Assembly: GCA_027066265.1 (NCBI GenBank)
Contig: JAMOOB010000481.1
Coordinates: forward strand, 1-27,500
Reading direction: 5' to 3'
Origin: Desulfurococcales archaeon
GTDB lineage: Archaea; Thermoproteota; Thermoprotei_A; Sulfolobales; Ignisphaeraceae
Length of the DNA: 27,500 bases
Part shown: piece after piece, positions 16,182 to 24,314 of the stretch
Numbering within the stretch: position 1 is the first letter of the stretch
How the letters are laid out: every line of letters starts with the position of its first letter
Position numbers and translations under genes: made by a program
The notes under the pieces: model-generated
The model's input: the letters and a program-made list of their open reading frames with translations, nothing else
Database searches by the model: none
What the model was told of the DNA's origin: nothing

Positions 16182-16772
16182 TTACTCGATGACGTACCTG
16201 CAACCTTCTTCGTCGCAGATCTCTCGAACGTTTCTACCCTCCAATATGAGTTTACGGAGTTTCTCTACAATTTCCTTCCAATCACTTCCCTCCACGGTAA
16301 GCTCCTCAACTCCCGACTCCTTAACCTCCTGCTGTGTCTTGAGTAACTCTTCTCGTCTCTTAGGCGCGTCAAGAACGAAACTCGTTAGGTCGTCAAGATC
16401 TGCGAAACCTATGTGTCTTTCAACGTATACGAGTTCGCCCTCTTCAACTATAAGTACTAGGACCTGCGGTGAAGCGTTTACTAAGAAGAGTAGAAAAGTA
16501 TCAGATGCACACTTATCGTTGCAATCATAGAAGAAGCTATTGCATTGAACGAGTGCAGCACCTACGTTTAGACGCGGTACACGTTCCATTACGAATCTGT
16601 GCCATACCTTGTCGAAAGCTTTGCATCCAGGGCATCTTCTATTCCTGAAATAGACAGCGTAGAGTCCGTCGTCTCGAGGAACCCAAGGTCCGTCGATTTG
16701 TACGCGTTGCCAACTCAATGTTTGTTTATCGAATACGTACACACCGTCATCACTTGGAAACTTCGACAACAC
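16182..16772 (-). CDS. Thioredoxin-fold protein with C-terminal extension
   Basis: 196 residues from a GTG at 16772 with AGGGAACG just upstream. Residues 36-110 follow the thioredoxin fold: a strand L-Y-A-V-Y-F-R, the active-site-like R-R-C-P-G-C-K-A-F at 45-53 and a later strand around a cis-proline position (A-S-P-Q-V-L-V-L). Three more cysteines at C-x7-C-x3-C (near 79-91) and a pair at the very C-terminus (C-D-E-E-G-C) are unusual and could be extra redox or metal sites. Residues 135-180 are charged and helical. There is no signal peptide, so it is cytoplasmic. The thioredoxin-reductase-like protein at 1802 is a possible partner. Confidence 0.78.
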   Translation of the reverse strand: MLSKFPSDDGVYVFDKQTLSWQRVQIDGPWVPRDDGLYAVYFRNRRCPGCKAFDKVWHRFVMERVPRLNVGAALVQCNSFFYDCNDKCASDTFLLFLVNASPQVLVLIVEEGELVYVERHIGFADLDDLTSFVLDAPKRREELLKTQQEVKESGVEELTVEGSDWKEIVEKLRKLILEGRNVREICDEEGCRYVIE

Positions 16773-16803
16773 CGTTCCCTAGATATTCGGTACTCGATTC
16801 GGT

Positions 16804-16812
16804 ATCTATAAT
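16804..16812 (-). promoter_or_regulatory. TATA box of the thioredoxin-like gene unit
   Basis: TATTATAGA on the minus strand, about 26 nt before an inferred start near 16782, giving a leader of about 10 nt that contains AGGGAACG. Confidence 0.5.
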
Positions 16813-16821
16813 ATTTCGAGG

Positions 16822-17190
16822 CTACTCTACGTATCGACGATCTTTCTTGGGATCGTAGGGCGGACTCGATACGAATACGACGATTAGGGGATCCGCACCT
16901 ATACTCTCTATGCCATGTATTGTTCCTCTGGGTATAAACGCTACATGTCCTTCGCCAACCTCGTACAGATCGTTTCCTATTCTTAGTTTTGCTCTACCCT
17001 GAAGGATAACGTAGAATTCATCGCGTTCGCGATGGTAGTGTGCTCTAACCTTCTTACCACTAGGCATGAATACCAAGTGAACGCTCTGTACATCGCTTCT
17101 AGCAATCTCCTTCATAGCAACGTCCTCTTCCTCACGTACTTCTATTCCCTTGAGAAGCTCCTTGATGTGTGCAATGAAGGGTTTAGACAT
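16822..17190 (-). CDS. Cupin domain protein
   Basis: A single cupin barrel of 122 residues from the ATG at 17190; an ATG at 17202 would add M-G-C-R. The TATA box at 17223-17231 places transcription start near 17201, leaving a short leader with GGGGTG before 17190. Cupin motif 1 is H-Y-H-R-E-R-D-E-F-Y-V-I-L-Q-G and motif 2 is G-H-V-A-F-I-P-R-G-T-I-H-G, with a typical 3-His/1-Glu metal site. The ligand or reaction is unknown. It is the first gene of the minus-strand cluster running down to 14266, although the next gene also has its own promoter. Confidence 0.83.
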   Translation of the reverse strand: MSKPFIAHIKELLKGIEVREEEDVAMKEIARSDVQSVHLVFMPSGKKVRAHYHRERDEFYVILQGRAKLRIGNDLYEVGEGHVAFIPRGTIHGIESIGADPLIVVFVSSPPYDPKKDRRYVE

Positions 17191-17222
17191 TCGACACCCC
17201 ATGCATCTCTTGTTTAGCGTAG

Positions 17223-17231
17223 TAAAATATG
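17223..17231 (-). promoter_or_regulatory. TATA box of the cupin gene
   Basis: CATATTTTA on the minus strand, centred 26 nt before 17201. It supports the downstream ATG start with a short ribosome-binding leader. Confidence 0.5.
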
Positions 17232-17298
17232 GATATAGAGCAGCAATCCAAGTTCTTGAAACCTTTTAGGCTCTTACGAAGAACCTAGTCGCGGTGCT

Positions 17299-17392
<94 letters not shown>

Positions 17393-17397
17393 CACCA

Positions 17398-17405
17398 TTA
17401 AAATA
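17398..17405 (+). promoter_or_regulatory. TATA box of pyruvate kinase
   Basis: TTAAAATA begins 6 bases after the tRNA CCA end. It predicts transcription start near 17428, giving about a 10-nt leader to the ATG at 17438. Confidence 0.5.
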
Positions 17406-17437
17406 CTAAGATTTTCTACCAGAGTTTGGGTACCAGG

Positions 17438-18841
17438 ATGTTCGTGAAGGTAATTGCATCTCTAGGTCCATCCAGTAGCAACATCGATGTTATCGAACGA
17501 ATGGTGCGTGCTGGTGCGAATGCTTTCAGGATAAATTTTGCTCATGGAGATCCGGAGCAGTGGGCTAAGTTCGTGGATATGGTTCGAACCGTTGAAGCAA
17601 GACTAGGGGTTCCTCTCGCTCTCATAGGAGACTTGCGGGGGCCATCGATTAGGATAGGATTGCTAGAGCGTCCCATACTACTGAATCGAGGAGACGTTGT
17701 GAGGTTCGTGTACGCAGAGCAGATTAAAGGCGATGAGTGTGCCGTACCGATACCGACGAAGCATTTCTTCGAAATCGTAGAGGTTGGCGACGTGATTGTC
17801 ATGGACGATGGCAAAGTGAGGCTTCGAGTAGTCGAAAAAGTGGGTCCCGAAGAGATAGAGGCTGTTGCTATGACGGATGCCCGAATAACCTCTCATAAGG
17901 CTGTGGTGATCAGGGGCAAAGACTATGAACTGCCTACGCTTAGTAAGGACGATCTCGTAAGCCTAGAATTCGCGCTCGAACACGATTTCGACTACATATC
18001 GCTTAGCTACGTTAGGAGACCCGAAGACGTAGAGCTTCTGCGTAGCATTCTAGCGAAGAAAGGACGAAGCGATGTTGGTGTGATAGCGAAGATAGAGACC
18101 AAGAGTGCGGTAGAGAACCTCGAAAAGATCGCGGACAACGCAGACGTTGTTATGGTTGCTCGCGGAGATCTAGGAATGAACTTCAATCTCGAAGATATCC
18201 ACTTCCTGCAGAAGTACATTGTTGCAAAGTGTCTCAGGAAAGGAAAGCCCGTTATCGTAGCAACGCAGCTACTTGAATCCATGATTGAGAACACCGTACC
18301 AACACGCGCAGAAGTCGTAGATATCAGCGTAGCTGTAGAGCAAGGCGTCGATGCATTAATGCTTACGGGAGAAACGTCGATAGGTAAACACCCGGTGGAG
18401 GCAGTATCGTGGCTAAGGAGAATAGCTGACCACGTTGAATCTAGAATGGATCGAGAGCTCGAGCTCGTAATCGAGCGAGCCCGTTCGAGACCCATGGATA
18501 TAGCGACGAGGTTCGCAAAGGGAGTGGTTGAACTCGCCGAAGATATCGGAGCGAAACTCGTGATATTCACGATGAAGGGCAACACAGCTAAGAGAATAGC
18601 ATCCCTACGACCAAGGATACGCGTCTTCGCGGCTACACCCAGCATACAAGTGATGCGTAAGCTAAGCATTCTCTGGAGCCTTGAACCGTTCTACGTAGAA
18701 GCCGAGAACTACAAGGAAGGACTTGAAAAAGCGCTTGAAGTAGCGCGTAGCAAAGGCTATGTCTCGATAGGGGATCTCGTTGTCCGAACGTACGGTCTTA
18801 GGGAAGCCGAGCATGTAATCGAAGTCACAAGAATAGAGTGA
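17438..18841 (+). CDS. pyk: Pyruvate kinase
   Basis: 467 residues from the ATG at 17438 (CAGG directly upstream); an in-frame TTG at 17426 is the alternative. It transfers phosphate from phosphoenolpyruvate to ADP in the last glycolytic step. Recognisable parts: N-terminal K-V-I-A-S-L-G-P-S-S, R-I-N-F-A-H-G, the D-L-R-G-P-S-I-R-I-G site before the B domain, I-A-K-I-E-T with the catalytic lysine, V-M-V-A-R-G-D-L-G-M-N, the P-T-R-A-E-V-V-D-I motif and L-M-L-T-G-E-T-S-I-G. The C-terminal domain is present and of normal size. The second hairpin element starts just behind its stop. Confidence 0.96.
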   Translation: MFVKVIASLGPSSSNIDVIERMVRAGANAFRINFAHGDPEQWAKFVDMVRTVEARLGVPLALIGDLRGPSIRIGLLERPILLNRGDVVRFVYAEQIKGDECAVPIPTKHFFEIVEVGDVIVMDDGKVRLRVVEKVGPEEIEAVAMTDARITSHKAVVIRGKDYELPTLSKDDLVSLEFALEHDFDYISLSYVRRPEDVELLRSILAKKGRSDVGVIAKIETKSAVENLEKIADNADVVMVARGDLGMNFNLEDIHFLQKYIVAKCLRKGKPVIVATQLLESMIENTVPTRAEVVDISVAVEQGVDALMLTGETSIGKHPVEAVSWLRRIADHVESRMDRELELVIERARSRPMDIATRFAKGVVELAEDIGAKLVIFTMKGNTAKRIASLRPRIRVFAATPSIQVMRKLSILWSLEPFYVEAENYKEGLEKALEVARSKGYVSIGDLVVRTYGLREAEHVIEVTRIE

Positions 18842-18842
18842 G

Positions 18843-18928
18843 GTATGTGTCTAGGGGGTCCACCCGTGCTCATTCACACCCGTTACGCGGGTGCGTTGCA
18901 CGGGTTCGTTCCTAGCAATACTCTCCTT
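18843..18928 (+). ncRNA. GC-rich two-stem hairpin element, copy B (unknown family)
   Basis: Starts 1 nt after the TGA of pyk. A lead GTATGTG and GGGGGTC precede an 8-bp stem (18862-18869 with 18898-18905), a 7x4 internal loop (UCAUUCA opposite CGUU), a 6-bp stem (18877-18882 with 18888-18893) and a UUACG loop; TACTCTCCTT follows at 18919. The layout, loop sizes and single-strand motifs match copy A at 4106, while the stems differ and still pair. CTAGG (18851) can also pair with CCTAG (18911). Confidence 0.5.
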
Positions 18929-18936
18929 GTAGGGGT

Positions 18937-20259
18937 TTAAGCTTCAACGACTTTCAGCATCTCTTTTTCATCGAGCTTGATTACGCGGAAATACTTATCG
19001 CTGATCTGCTTAAGGTCGGCGTTGTCACCCATGATCATCACGGAGATTAGCTTCGCTGAAGCTTGTGCAAGAGATCTCCTAACCAAGCTCTTCGCAATCC
19101 TATCCTCTCCATCGGTTATCAGTATGATCTCGCTAAGCCCTCTAGATCTATACTTCGCGATATCGTTGCATGCAGTTATGATAGCTTTAGAGATATCGGT
19201 TCCACCACCGCCGCGAACCATAGCTAGGTATTCGAGGAATCGCAGTGCTTCGGAAGGTTTCGCACTGCTTCGAAGCCTCATCAAGCTAAACGGTTCTGAA
19301 TCAAAGAATCTTATGAAGAACGGTCTACGCTCAATTCTGCTCCGTAGAAATAGTGCTATTGCCGTAGCTTTAGCCCAAAGGATCTTCTCGCCTTCCATAC
19401 TTCCAGACTTGTCTACGAGTACGTAGAGAGGACCTAGCGAAGCTTGTAGGTACTTATCGTAGAGCAACAGCTTGTTGTCGGCAAGCCTAGCATAGAAGTA
19501 GATCTCTGGGTATGCGAGCTCCGTCGGTACGAGACGATCGAGATCTGAGCCCGTGGTATAGCCCTCTATGAATCCTTTCGAAAACCTGTACTTCTTCCTC
19601 TTCACAATCGTAGATAGACTAGGCATGCGTTCAAGCCATTCCAGCAATTTCTTCACGTCAGTATTCTTCACGAGTTTCAGAACACTGACAACATCGTTCT
19701 CTAAGTTGAGTACGTGACCAACACCAGCCCGGTAACCGTACGCTAAATTCTTTACCTTTCTGATTGTTTCGGCATCTCGTAACGCATTCTCTACAGCTCT
19801 ACGTACTTTCTCTCGAAATCCTTCATCTTCTCCAAGCTCTCTATCACTTGTTTGTGGAGCTCTCGAAGCACCTAGATTATTGTCTCTACCACCAGCACCT
19901 TTAATGGTTCTTTCGCTGCTGATCTCATTACCGAACTCGTCTAGGAGATTCATTAGTACGAGAGCGCCGAGCGTTGTGGAAAGAAAGCTGTCCGCAACCG
20001 TGTATAGCCTAAGCTTCTTTGTTTCAGGTAACAGTAGTAAGGTGCTAATGAGTTGGTAATGTTTTTCAGATCCTAACGGAACTTCGTGTACATCGATGAG
20101 CCTCGGGAATGGTAGGTACAGCGAGTACAAAACATCTATTGCTAGCTCTAAAGGGATCTCAGCTCTGTATCCAAGCTTCTTAACGACGTCTATGAGCCTC
20201 TGACCTTTGTACCTTGTATAAGGATCGTGATAACTAAGATTCTTTAGGACTCCCGGCAC
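18937..20259 (-). CDS. VWA-domain protein, partner of MoxR ATPase
   Basis: 440 residues from a GTG at 20259. The C-terminal von Willebrand factor A domain carries an intact MIDAS site: D-K-S-G-S-M at 283-288, G-G-T-D at 352-355 and I-T-D-G-E-D at 381-386. The N-terminal 250 residues are mostly helical with a charged, glycine-containing stretch near 113-150. The gene follows the MoxR gene with one base between stop and start, so translation is probably coupled. MoxR-VWA pairs, such as RavA-ViaA, act as chaperone-like machines that insert metals or remodel complexes; the client here is unknown. Confidence 0.88.
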   Translation of the reverse strand: MPGVLKNLSYHDPYTRYKGQRLIDVVKKLGYRAEIPLELAIDVLYSLYLPFPRLIDVHEVPLGSEKHYQLISTLLLLPETKKLRLYTVADSFLSTTLGALVLMNLLDEFGNEISSERTIKGAGGRDNNLGASRAPQTSDRELGEDEGFREKVRRAVENALRDAETIRKVKNLAYGYRAGVGHVLNLENDVVSVLKLVKNTDVKKLLEWLERMPSLSTIVKRKKYRFSKGFIEGYTTGSDLDRLVPTELAYPEIYFYARLADNKLLLYDKYLQASLGPLYVLVDKSGSMEGEKILWAKATAIALFLRSRIERRPFFIRFFDSEPFSLMRLRSSAKPSEALRFLEYLAMVRGGGGTDISKAIITACNDIAKYRSRGLSEIILITDGEDRIAKSLVRRSLAQASAKLISVMIMGDNADLKQISDKYFRVIKLDEKEMLKVVEA

Positions 20260-20260
20260 G

Positions 20261-21442
20261 TTACCCCCCGATTTTACGCCTAATCTTATCCATGACTTCG
20301 TCTATCGCGTTCACAACCTCGTCTACTTTCTTATGTACTTTCTCATCACTGGTCTCATTCCTCATCGCTAGTACGCGTTCCTTAGTCGATTCGAGATCGC
20401 GATAAATCTCGAGGAGGCGGTATTCGACGAGACGAGAGCTAATGGATGGGAACGAAGATACGTAGCCATCGACTTCCCTAATGCTAGCCAAGATTTCGTC
20501 GAGTTCGCGAAGGAATTTGTACGAAGTCTTGAGCTCCTCGGAGAGTATTATGTTAACCTTCTCGAAATCGTCGAGATCGTGAGGAGCTATGAACTTGAGC
20601 ACTATGAGATCGTCTTCCTTTGCAACTAGTCTACCGTTCAGAAGTGCGTGTGCTGCTATGACTTTGAGCGCCTTTCCTTTTCTACGATCAGTCAAGTGAA
20701 TGTTCTTGGATTCTAGTATCGAGAACAACTTGAGGAGCTTACTCTCTATCGGACTTAGATCTACTTCGAATACCATTCTATGGAGCTTCTCGAGAACTGT
20801 ACGATCAATCCTTACGCTAGGCTCTGGATAACCATGCTTCTCGATGCTCCACGCAGCTCTCAGCAATGCACGCCAATTATCATCAGTCAAAGGTTTTACG
20901 TAGTGTCTTAGAAGAAACCTATCGTACAACGCTTCGAGCTCTGGATCCTCCGGAATCTCGTTGCTAGCACCAAACAAGCTCCATAGCTTGACCGGTATCT
21001 CTGTGTAACCATCGTAGAACACGCGTTCGTTCATAATCGTTAGGAGCGTGTTGAGTATAGCTGAATTAGCCTTGAAGATCTCGTCTAGGAACACTATCTC
21101 TGCATCGGGAAGCTTGTTCGATGTTATCCTAACGTACCTTCCTTCCTTCAAAGCGTTTATGTCTAGCGGGCCGAAGAGCTCGGCCGGCTCAGTATACTTC
21201 GTTAGTAGGTACATGAAGTACTTCATGCTAAGAATCTGTGCAGCCCTTCGGATCAGAGCGCTCTTAGCGGTTCCAGGCTCTCCAATGAGTACAGCATGCT
21301 CTTTCGTTAAGAGAGCGAGCACTATGACCTTGGCCTCCTCCTCTCTGCCAACGAAGGGTTTCGCAAGTTCGTTCAGTATAATGCCAGGTATGCGAAGCAG
21401 ATCCTCGCTCTCCAGCTTCAGGTTCTGAACGCTTGCTGACAT
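20261..21442 (-). CDS. MoxR-family AAA+ ATPase (RavA-like)
   Basis: 393 residues from the ATG at 21442; a TTG at 21478 would add 12 residues before it. From the ATG, Walker A G-E-P-G-T-A-K-S is at 54-61 and Walker B V-F-L-D-E-I at 117-122, with the MoxR/RavA segment E-L-F-G-P-L-D-I-N-A-L-K-E-G between them and A-S-N-E-I-P sensor 1 after. The arginine-finger region Y-D-R-F-L-L-R follows. The C-terminal third is a long helical, charged region that may bind the VWA partner encoded next. It is in the same transcription unit as the upstream M28 peptidase. Confidence 0.9.
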   Translation of the reverse strand: MSASVQNLKLESEDLLRIPGIILNELAKPFVGREEEAKVIVLALLTKEHAVLIGEPGTAKSALIRRAAQILSMKYFMYLLTKYTEPAELFGPLDINALKEGRYVRITSNKLPDAEIVFLDEIFKANSAILNTLLTIMNERVFYDGYTEIPVKLWSLFGASNEIPEDPELEALYDRFLLRHYVKPLTDDNWRALLRAAWSIEKHGYPEPSVRIDRTVLEKLHRMVFEVDLSPIESKLLKLFSILESKNIHLTDRRKGKALKVIAAHALLNGRLVAKEDDLIVLKFIAPHDLDDFEKVNIILSEELKTSYKFLRELDEILASIREVDGYVSSFPSISSRLVEYRLLEIYRDLESTKERVLAMRNETSDEKVHKKVDEVVNAIDEVMDKIRRKIGG

Positions 21443-21502
21443 AGCTATCGCGCTCCCAAAACGTCTTCCTACGCTCAAGGAGCTTAAAGCCTATCTCAGC
21501 AC

Positions 21503-23026
21503 TCAGCGCGCATCAACGAGAAGTTCGAGAGCGTAAGCTATTGAAAGGAAACGCTCTCTAACATCTCTAATCGTATCGTACCTAACGTTGGTAGGCACTT
21601 CGAGAACGCCTTCCTTCCATGGCAGGACTTCGCAGGACTCTCGCTCACCGAGTTCTTCGAAGAACTTCTTAGTTACGTAGCATGCGTAGCCAATCCTATT
21701 GAAAGTCTTGATTATCGAGAGTTTTCTGCGTATAGGTAAGTCATTGAATGTGCGGCTAACCTTAAGCAAGGCGTTGGTGAACTCAAGCGTAGGAACTTGT
21801 TCTGGGAATCGTTTCACTGCGATGTAGGGCAACGATTTGAGGAAGGTGCTGAATAGAAATTCTGTATCGAGAGTCTTAGCTATAGCGTGAATCAATGCAA
21901 AGACTTGCTCGATGGTATTCATCGAAACTTTTTCGGGTGTATCCATCGAAGAGTGGTAAATGCCTTCGCGAAGCACTTCTTCAAAGGTCTGTACGGTGAG
22001 CGATGGTATACCTATGGATGAGAATGAGAATGAGTCGAAAATTATTTGATCGAAGTCAAGCTCGAGGTCTGGGAACAACCCCCTGATTACTTCCTGGAGT
22101 TCTACACCGGAAGCGCACACCTTCGGTTTACCACGAAGAATGGTATCGAAGTTTAGTACTGCAAGAACGTTTTCTAGGATGAACTCGATGTTCTTGAGTA
22201 CGTGGTATCTCGATCCAACAAGCCAGTAGAACGAAGCAATAGGGCTAGGAAATCCTTCCTCGGCTGTGAATAGAACGAACCTAGTATTGCATCGAAAGAC
22301 CTTGCGAAAATGCCTTGCGAGTACGAGGACTATACTCACTCCGAGAAGGTTGTCAGAGAATCCTGAGAACCAATGATCGTGGTGCGCAGTTACGTAGAGG
22401 AAGTTCTCGTAGCGTTGGTGAGCATCGCATACGAGATTCGCGCCATGAGATTCGTATACGCGAGCCTTAGCGAAGATTCGCGTTCTACCTTCGTGAGGAT
22501 ACGCTTCATGCGCTACGACAACTACTGGTATCGGTACGTGCTCTGCTTCACGATACGTAGGTAGGAACGTTCGTATCGTGACTATGCGTCTAAGTGTACC
22601 CCATCTATCTAGAATTACAACACCTAGAGCGCCACGTTCAGCACACTTGCTAGCTATGAGCGGATAATCATCGGGATCCTCAACATCCTTAATCACCGCT
22701 ATACAGCCCCTTAAATCGATTTCCTTCTCTACAACAGTACGAGCATCTACGACTACGTGAGGAGCTTCTACATCGATAACGCCAGCAATTGGAGGTTGGA
22801 GTGCACATACGTACCTAAAACCATTAGCTTCAACGATGCAGAGCTCTTCCTCCCAACTCGTTACAGGAACGTACTCAATTCTAATATCATCGCAGTAACC
22901 ATCCAAAAAACTCCTTGCTTCGTTAAGCAGTAGATGCTCGCGAGGAGTACCAGCAATGACTTCTCCAAAGCGTGAAAACAGCGTAGCAACCTCGAACGCT
23001 TGTCGAGCTAACGATCTTGGGTCCAC
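21503..23026 (-). CDS. M28-family metallopeptidase with PA-like insert
   Basis: 507 residues from a GTG at 23026. The M28 metal ligands are in order: A-H-H-D-H-W with G-F-S-D-N near 218-229, F-T-A-E-E-G with the catalytic and binding glutamates, N-F-D-T, and Y-H-S-S-M-D-T-P-E-K-V near the end of the catalytic domain. Residues 70-190 (A-L-Q-P-P, then A-S-K-C-A-E-R-G-A-L-G-V-V-I-L) look like the protease-associated domain common in aminopeptidases of this family. No signal peptide is visible, so it is presumably cytosolic, an aminopeptidase or carboxypeptidase. The last 120 residues are an extension of unknown role. Confidence 0.85.
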   Translation of the reverse strand: MDPRSLARQAFEVATLFSRFGEVIAGTPREHLLLNEARSFLDGYCDDIRIEYVPVTSWEEELCIVEANGFRYVCALQPPIAGVIDVEAPHVVVDARTVVEKEIDLRGCIAVIKDVEDPDDYPLIASKCAERGALGVVILDRWGTLRRIVTIRTFLPTYREAEHVPIPVVVVAHEAYPHEGRTRIFAKARVYESHGANLVCDAHQRYENFLYVTAHHDHWFSGFSDNLLGVSIVLVLARHFRKVFRCNTRFVLFTAEEGFPSPIASFYWLVGSRYHVLKNIEFILENVLAVLNFDTILRGKPKVCASGVELQEVIRGLFPDLELDFDQIIFDSFSFSSIGIPSLTVQTFEEVLREGIYHSSMDTPEKVSMNTIEQVFALIHAIAKTLDTEFLFSTFLKSLPYIAVKRFPEQVPTLEFTNALLKVSRTFNDLPIRRKLSIIKTFNRIGYACYVTKKFFEELGERESCEVLPWKEGVLEVPTNVRYDTIRDVRERFLSIAYALELLVDAR

Positions 23027-23082
23027 GACGCCGTCCCTTCATCACACCTCAGTCCCGGATTCGATCGTCATCCCCAACGTTG

Positions 23083-23502
23083 TTAACCGTGTTCTTCGCT
23101 CTCTACATGTTTAGCGTACTCTTCGGGTGATAAGAGCTCCTTAACTTCATCGCGATTAAGGACTTCTCCTCGAACGATCCATCCATCACCGTACGGATCT
23201 CGATTTATTAGATCAGGTTCTTCCTCGAGCTTCTTATTGACGTCTGTAACCTTTATGGTTACGGGTGCGTAGACATCCTCAACGCTCTTTATAGACTCGA
23301 CAACGCCAAGCCTTGCTCCACGCTCAATTACAGTACCTACCTCCGGTAGCTCAACCCCTACAATGTTCTTCAGCTTCTGTTGTGCGTAGTCCGTGATTCC
23401 GACAATCGCTTCGTTGTCGAGGATCTTTATCCATTCGTGAGTCTTCGTGTAGAGCCTATCCTTAGCAACCTTGTACTTACCTAGAACGATTATGTACTCC
23501 AT
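23083..23502 (-). CDS. gcvH: Glycine cleavage system H protein
   Basis: 139 residues from the ATG at 23502, the normal H-protein length. A longer frame reaches back to 23595 but its extra 31 residues overlap a probable guide RNA and lack homology features; GGTGGT lies just before 23502, and a TATA box at 23536-23543 gives a leader of about 12 nt. The sequence Y-T-K-T-H-E-W is at 18-24 and the lipoylation site V-V-E-S-I-K-S-V-E-D-V-Y-A-P has its lysine at 72. H protein carries the aminomethyl group between P and T proteins; neither gcvP nor gcvT is in this window, and a role as a general lipoyl carrier is possible. Confidence 0.93.
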   Translation of the reverse strand: MEYIIVLGKYKVAKDRLYTKTHEWIKILDNEAIVGITDYAQQKLKNIVGVELPEVGTVIERGARLGVVESIKSVEDVYAPVTIKVTDVNKKLEEEPDLINRDPYGDGWIVRGEVLNRDEVKELLSPEEYAKHVESEEHG

Positions 23503-23535
23503 CGATACCACCGCAGCGGTATGAACGTTGTTCAG

Positions 23536-23543
23536 AGAAATAA
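23536..23543 (-). promoter_or_regulatory. TATA box of gcvH
   Basis: CTTATTTC on the minus strand, 26 nt before an inferred start near 23514. It lies downstream of the candidate guide RNA, so gcvH need not be cut from a tRNA transcript. Confidence 0.45.
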
Positions 23544-23552
23544 GTCGTTGGA

Positions 23553-23619
23553 AGGTCTCAGCACTTCCGGCTCTCTTCATCACCACGAGGCTCAAGAGAC
23601 CCTCTACTCATCATCTAAG
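23553..23619 (-). ncRNA. Probable C/D box guide RNA between tRNA-Gln and gcvH
   Basis: On the minus strand: box C ATGATGA 23608-23614, a 12-nt guide, a degenerate D' TTGA 23592-23595, an 8-nt spacer, box C' GTGATGA 23577-23583, a 15-nt guide, box D CTGA 23558-23561. Boxes C, C' and D are perfect, but the spacer and D guide are longer than the usual 3-5 and about 12 nt. It starts 38 bases after the tRNA-Gln 3' end, so a shared tRNA-sRNA precursor is possible. Confidence 0.5.
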
Positions 23620-23651
23620 CATAACTGGGTCGTGAAGGGAGTAGAAGAGTG

Positions 23652-23727
23652 TGGTAGCCGGGCGGGGATTCGAACCCCGGTCACGGGGGCCAGAGCCCCG
23701 CATCCTTGGCCGCTAGACGACCCGGCT
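23652..23727 (-). tRNA. tRNA-Gln (CUG)
   Basis: On the minus strand the acceptor AGCCGGG (23721-23727) pairs with CCCGGCT (23656-23662), followed by discriminator A and an encoded CCA. The anticodon stem CGGGG/CCCCG encloses loop C-U-C-U-G-G-C, giving anticodon CUG. The T arm is CGGGG-TTCGAAT-CCCCG and the D arm is of the Gln/Glu type. No intron. Confidence 0.95.
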
Positions 23728-23766
23728 ACCTCACGCTACGCCAAGTTTCCTCTGGATATCTGTGGG

Positions 23767-23774
23767 TTTATAGG
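23767..23774. promoter_or_regulatory. TATA box readable in both directions
   Basis: TTTATAGG on the plus strand predicts a start near 23796, 9 nt before the ATG at 23805. The same bases read CCTATAAA on the minus strand and lie 43 nt before the tRNA-Gln 5' end. One site may serve both transcripts. Confidence 0.45.
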
Positions 23775-23804
23775 TTTTGCATATGAGTATCGGTGGGATC
23801 CGGA

Positions 23805-24314
23805 ATGTTGGTGTTGATGAAGCGTGTGAACGATCTTAATCGCTTGATAGAGATGCTACGGGGATTAGGACTGGAGATTCGTGAAGGTACGCATGCAGTA
23901 CTTACCGATGGTTCGGAGATAGGTGTTTGGTGTGGTTCTAAGGAAGGTAAGGATGTTGTATGCATGGTTGTTCACTACATCGATTCTCACTACGATGCTT
24001 TGATTAAACTTCCTCCAGACGCTGATGATGCAACGATACTTCGAGCGTTGATCGAAGCAGAACGCGGCTACATATGGCGGGTACCCGTAGAACCCGTGCT
24101 CTTCGTTTTCTTCGAGATCGATGACGTGCTGAGAAATGTGATGAACTACGACGATGAAATGCCTTCAGAAGCGCGAGAAGCGTTTGAAACGTATACGAGA
24201 TCCATGGACGCCGTGATGCGTACGTACGTGGAGAATCTGCGTCGAGTGTTTAGAATGGTTAGCGATGCAGTTCGCGATCTACGTCTTCGCGAATCTTACG
24301 AGCGAGCTCGATAA
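23805..24314 (+). CDS. Unknown small acidic protein
   Basis: 169 residues from the ATG at 23805, which has CCGGA directly upstream; a GTG at 23793 and an ATG at 23817 are alternatives. Not recognised. Residues 1-70 form an alpha/beta unit (a helix, then V-L-T-D-G-S-E-I-G-V-W-C and V-V-C-M-V-V-H-Y-I). The middle has a hydrophobic strand P-V-L-F-V-F-F-E-I-D. The last 60 residues are one or two long helices with coiled-coil character. Its last 56 bases overlap the convergent FMN reductase gene. Confidence 0.65.
   Translation: MLVLMKRVNDLNRLIEMLRGLGLEIREGTHAVLTDGSEIGVWCGSKEGKDVVCMVVHYIDSHYDALIKLPPDADDATILRALIEAERGYIWRVPVEPVLFVFFEIDDVLRNVMNYDDEMPSEAREAFETYTRSMDAVMRTYVENLRRVFRMVSDAVRDLRLRESYERAR

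Noticed and set aside
23027..23074. D'-C' pair CTGA-GGT-GTGATGA on the minus strand before the M28 gene, with a box-C-like GGGATGA upstream
   Set aside because: No box D follows at the right distance, box C has a key mismatch and the guide would be 15 nt. Not enough for a guide RNA.
23503..23595. N-terminal extension of gcvH by 31 residues
   Set aside because: The extension overlaps C/D-like boxes; the TATA box and GGTGGT support a start at 23502, and the shorter protein has the normal length.
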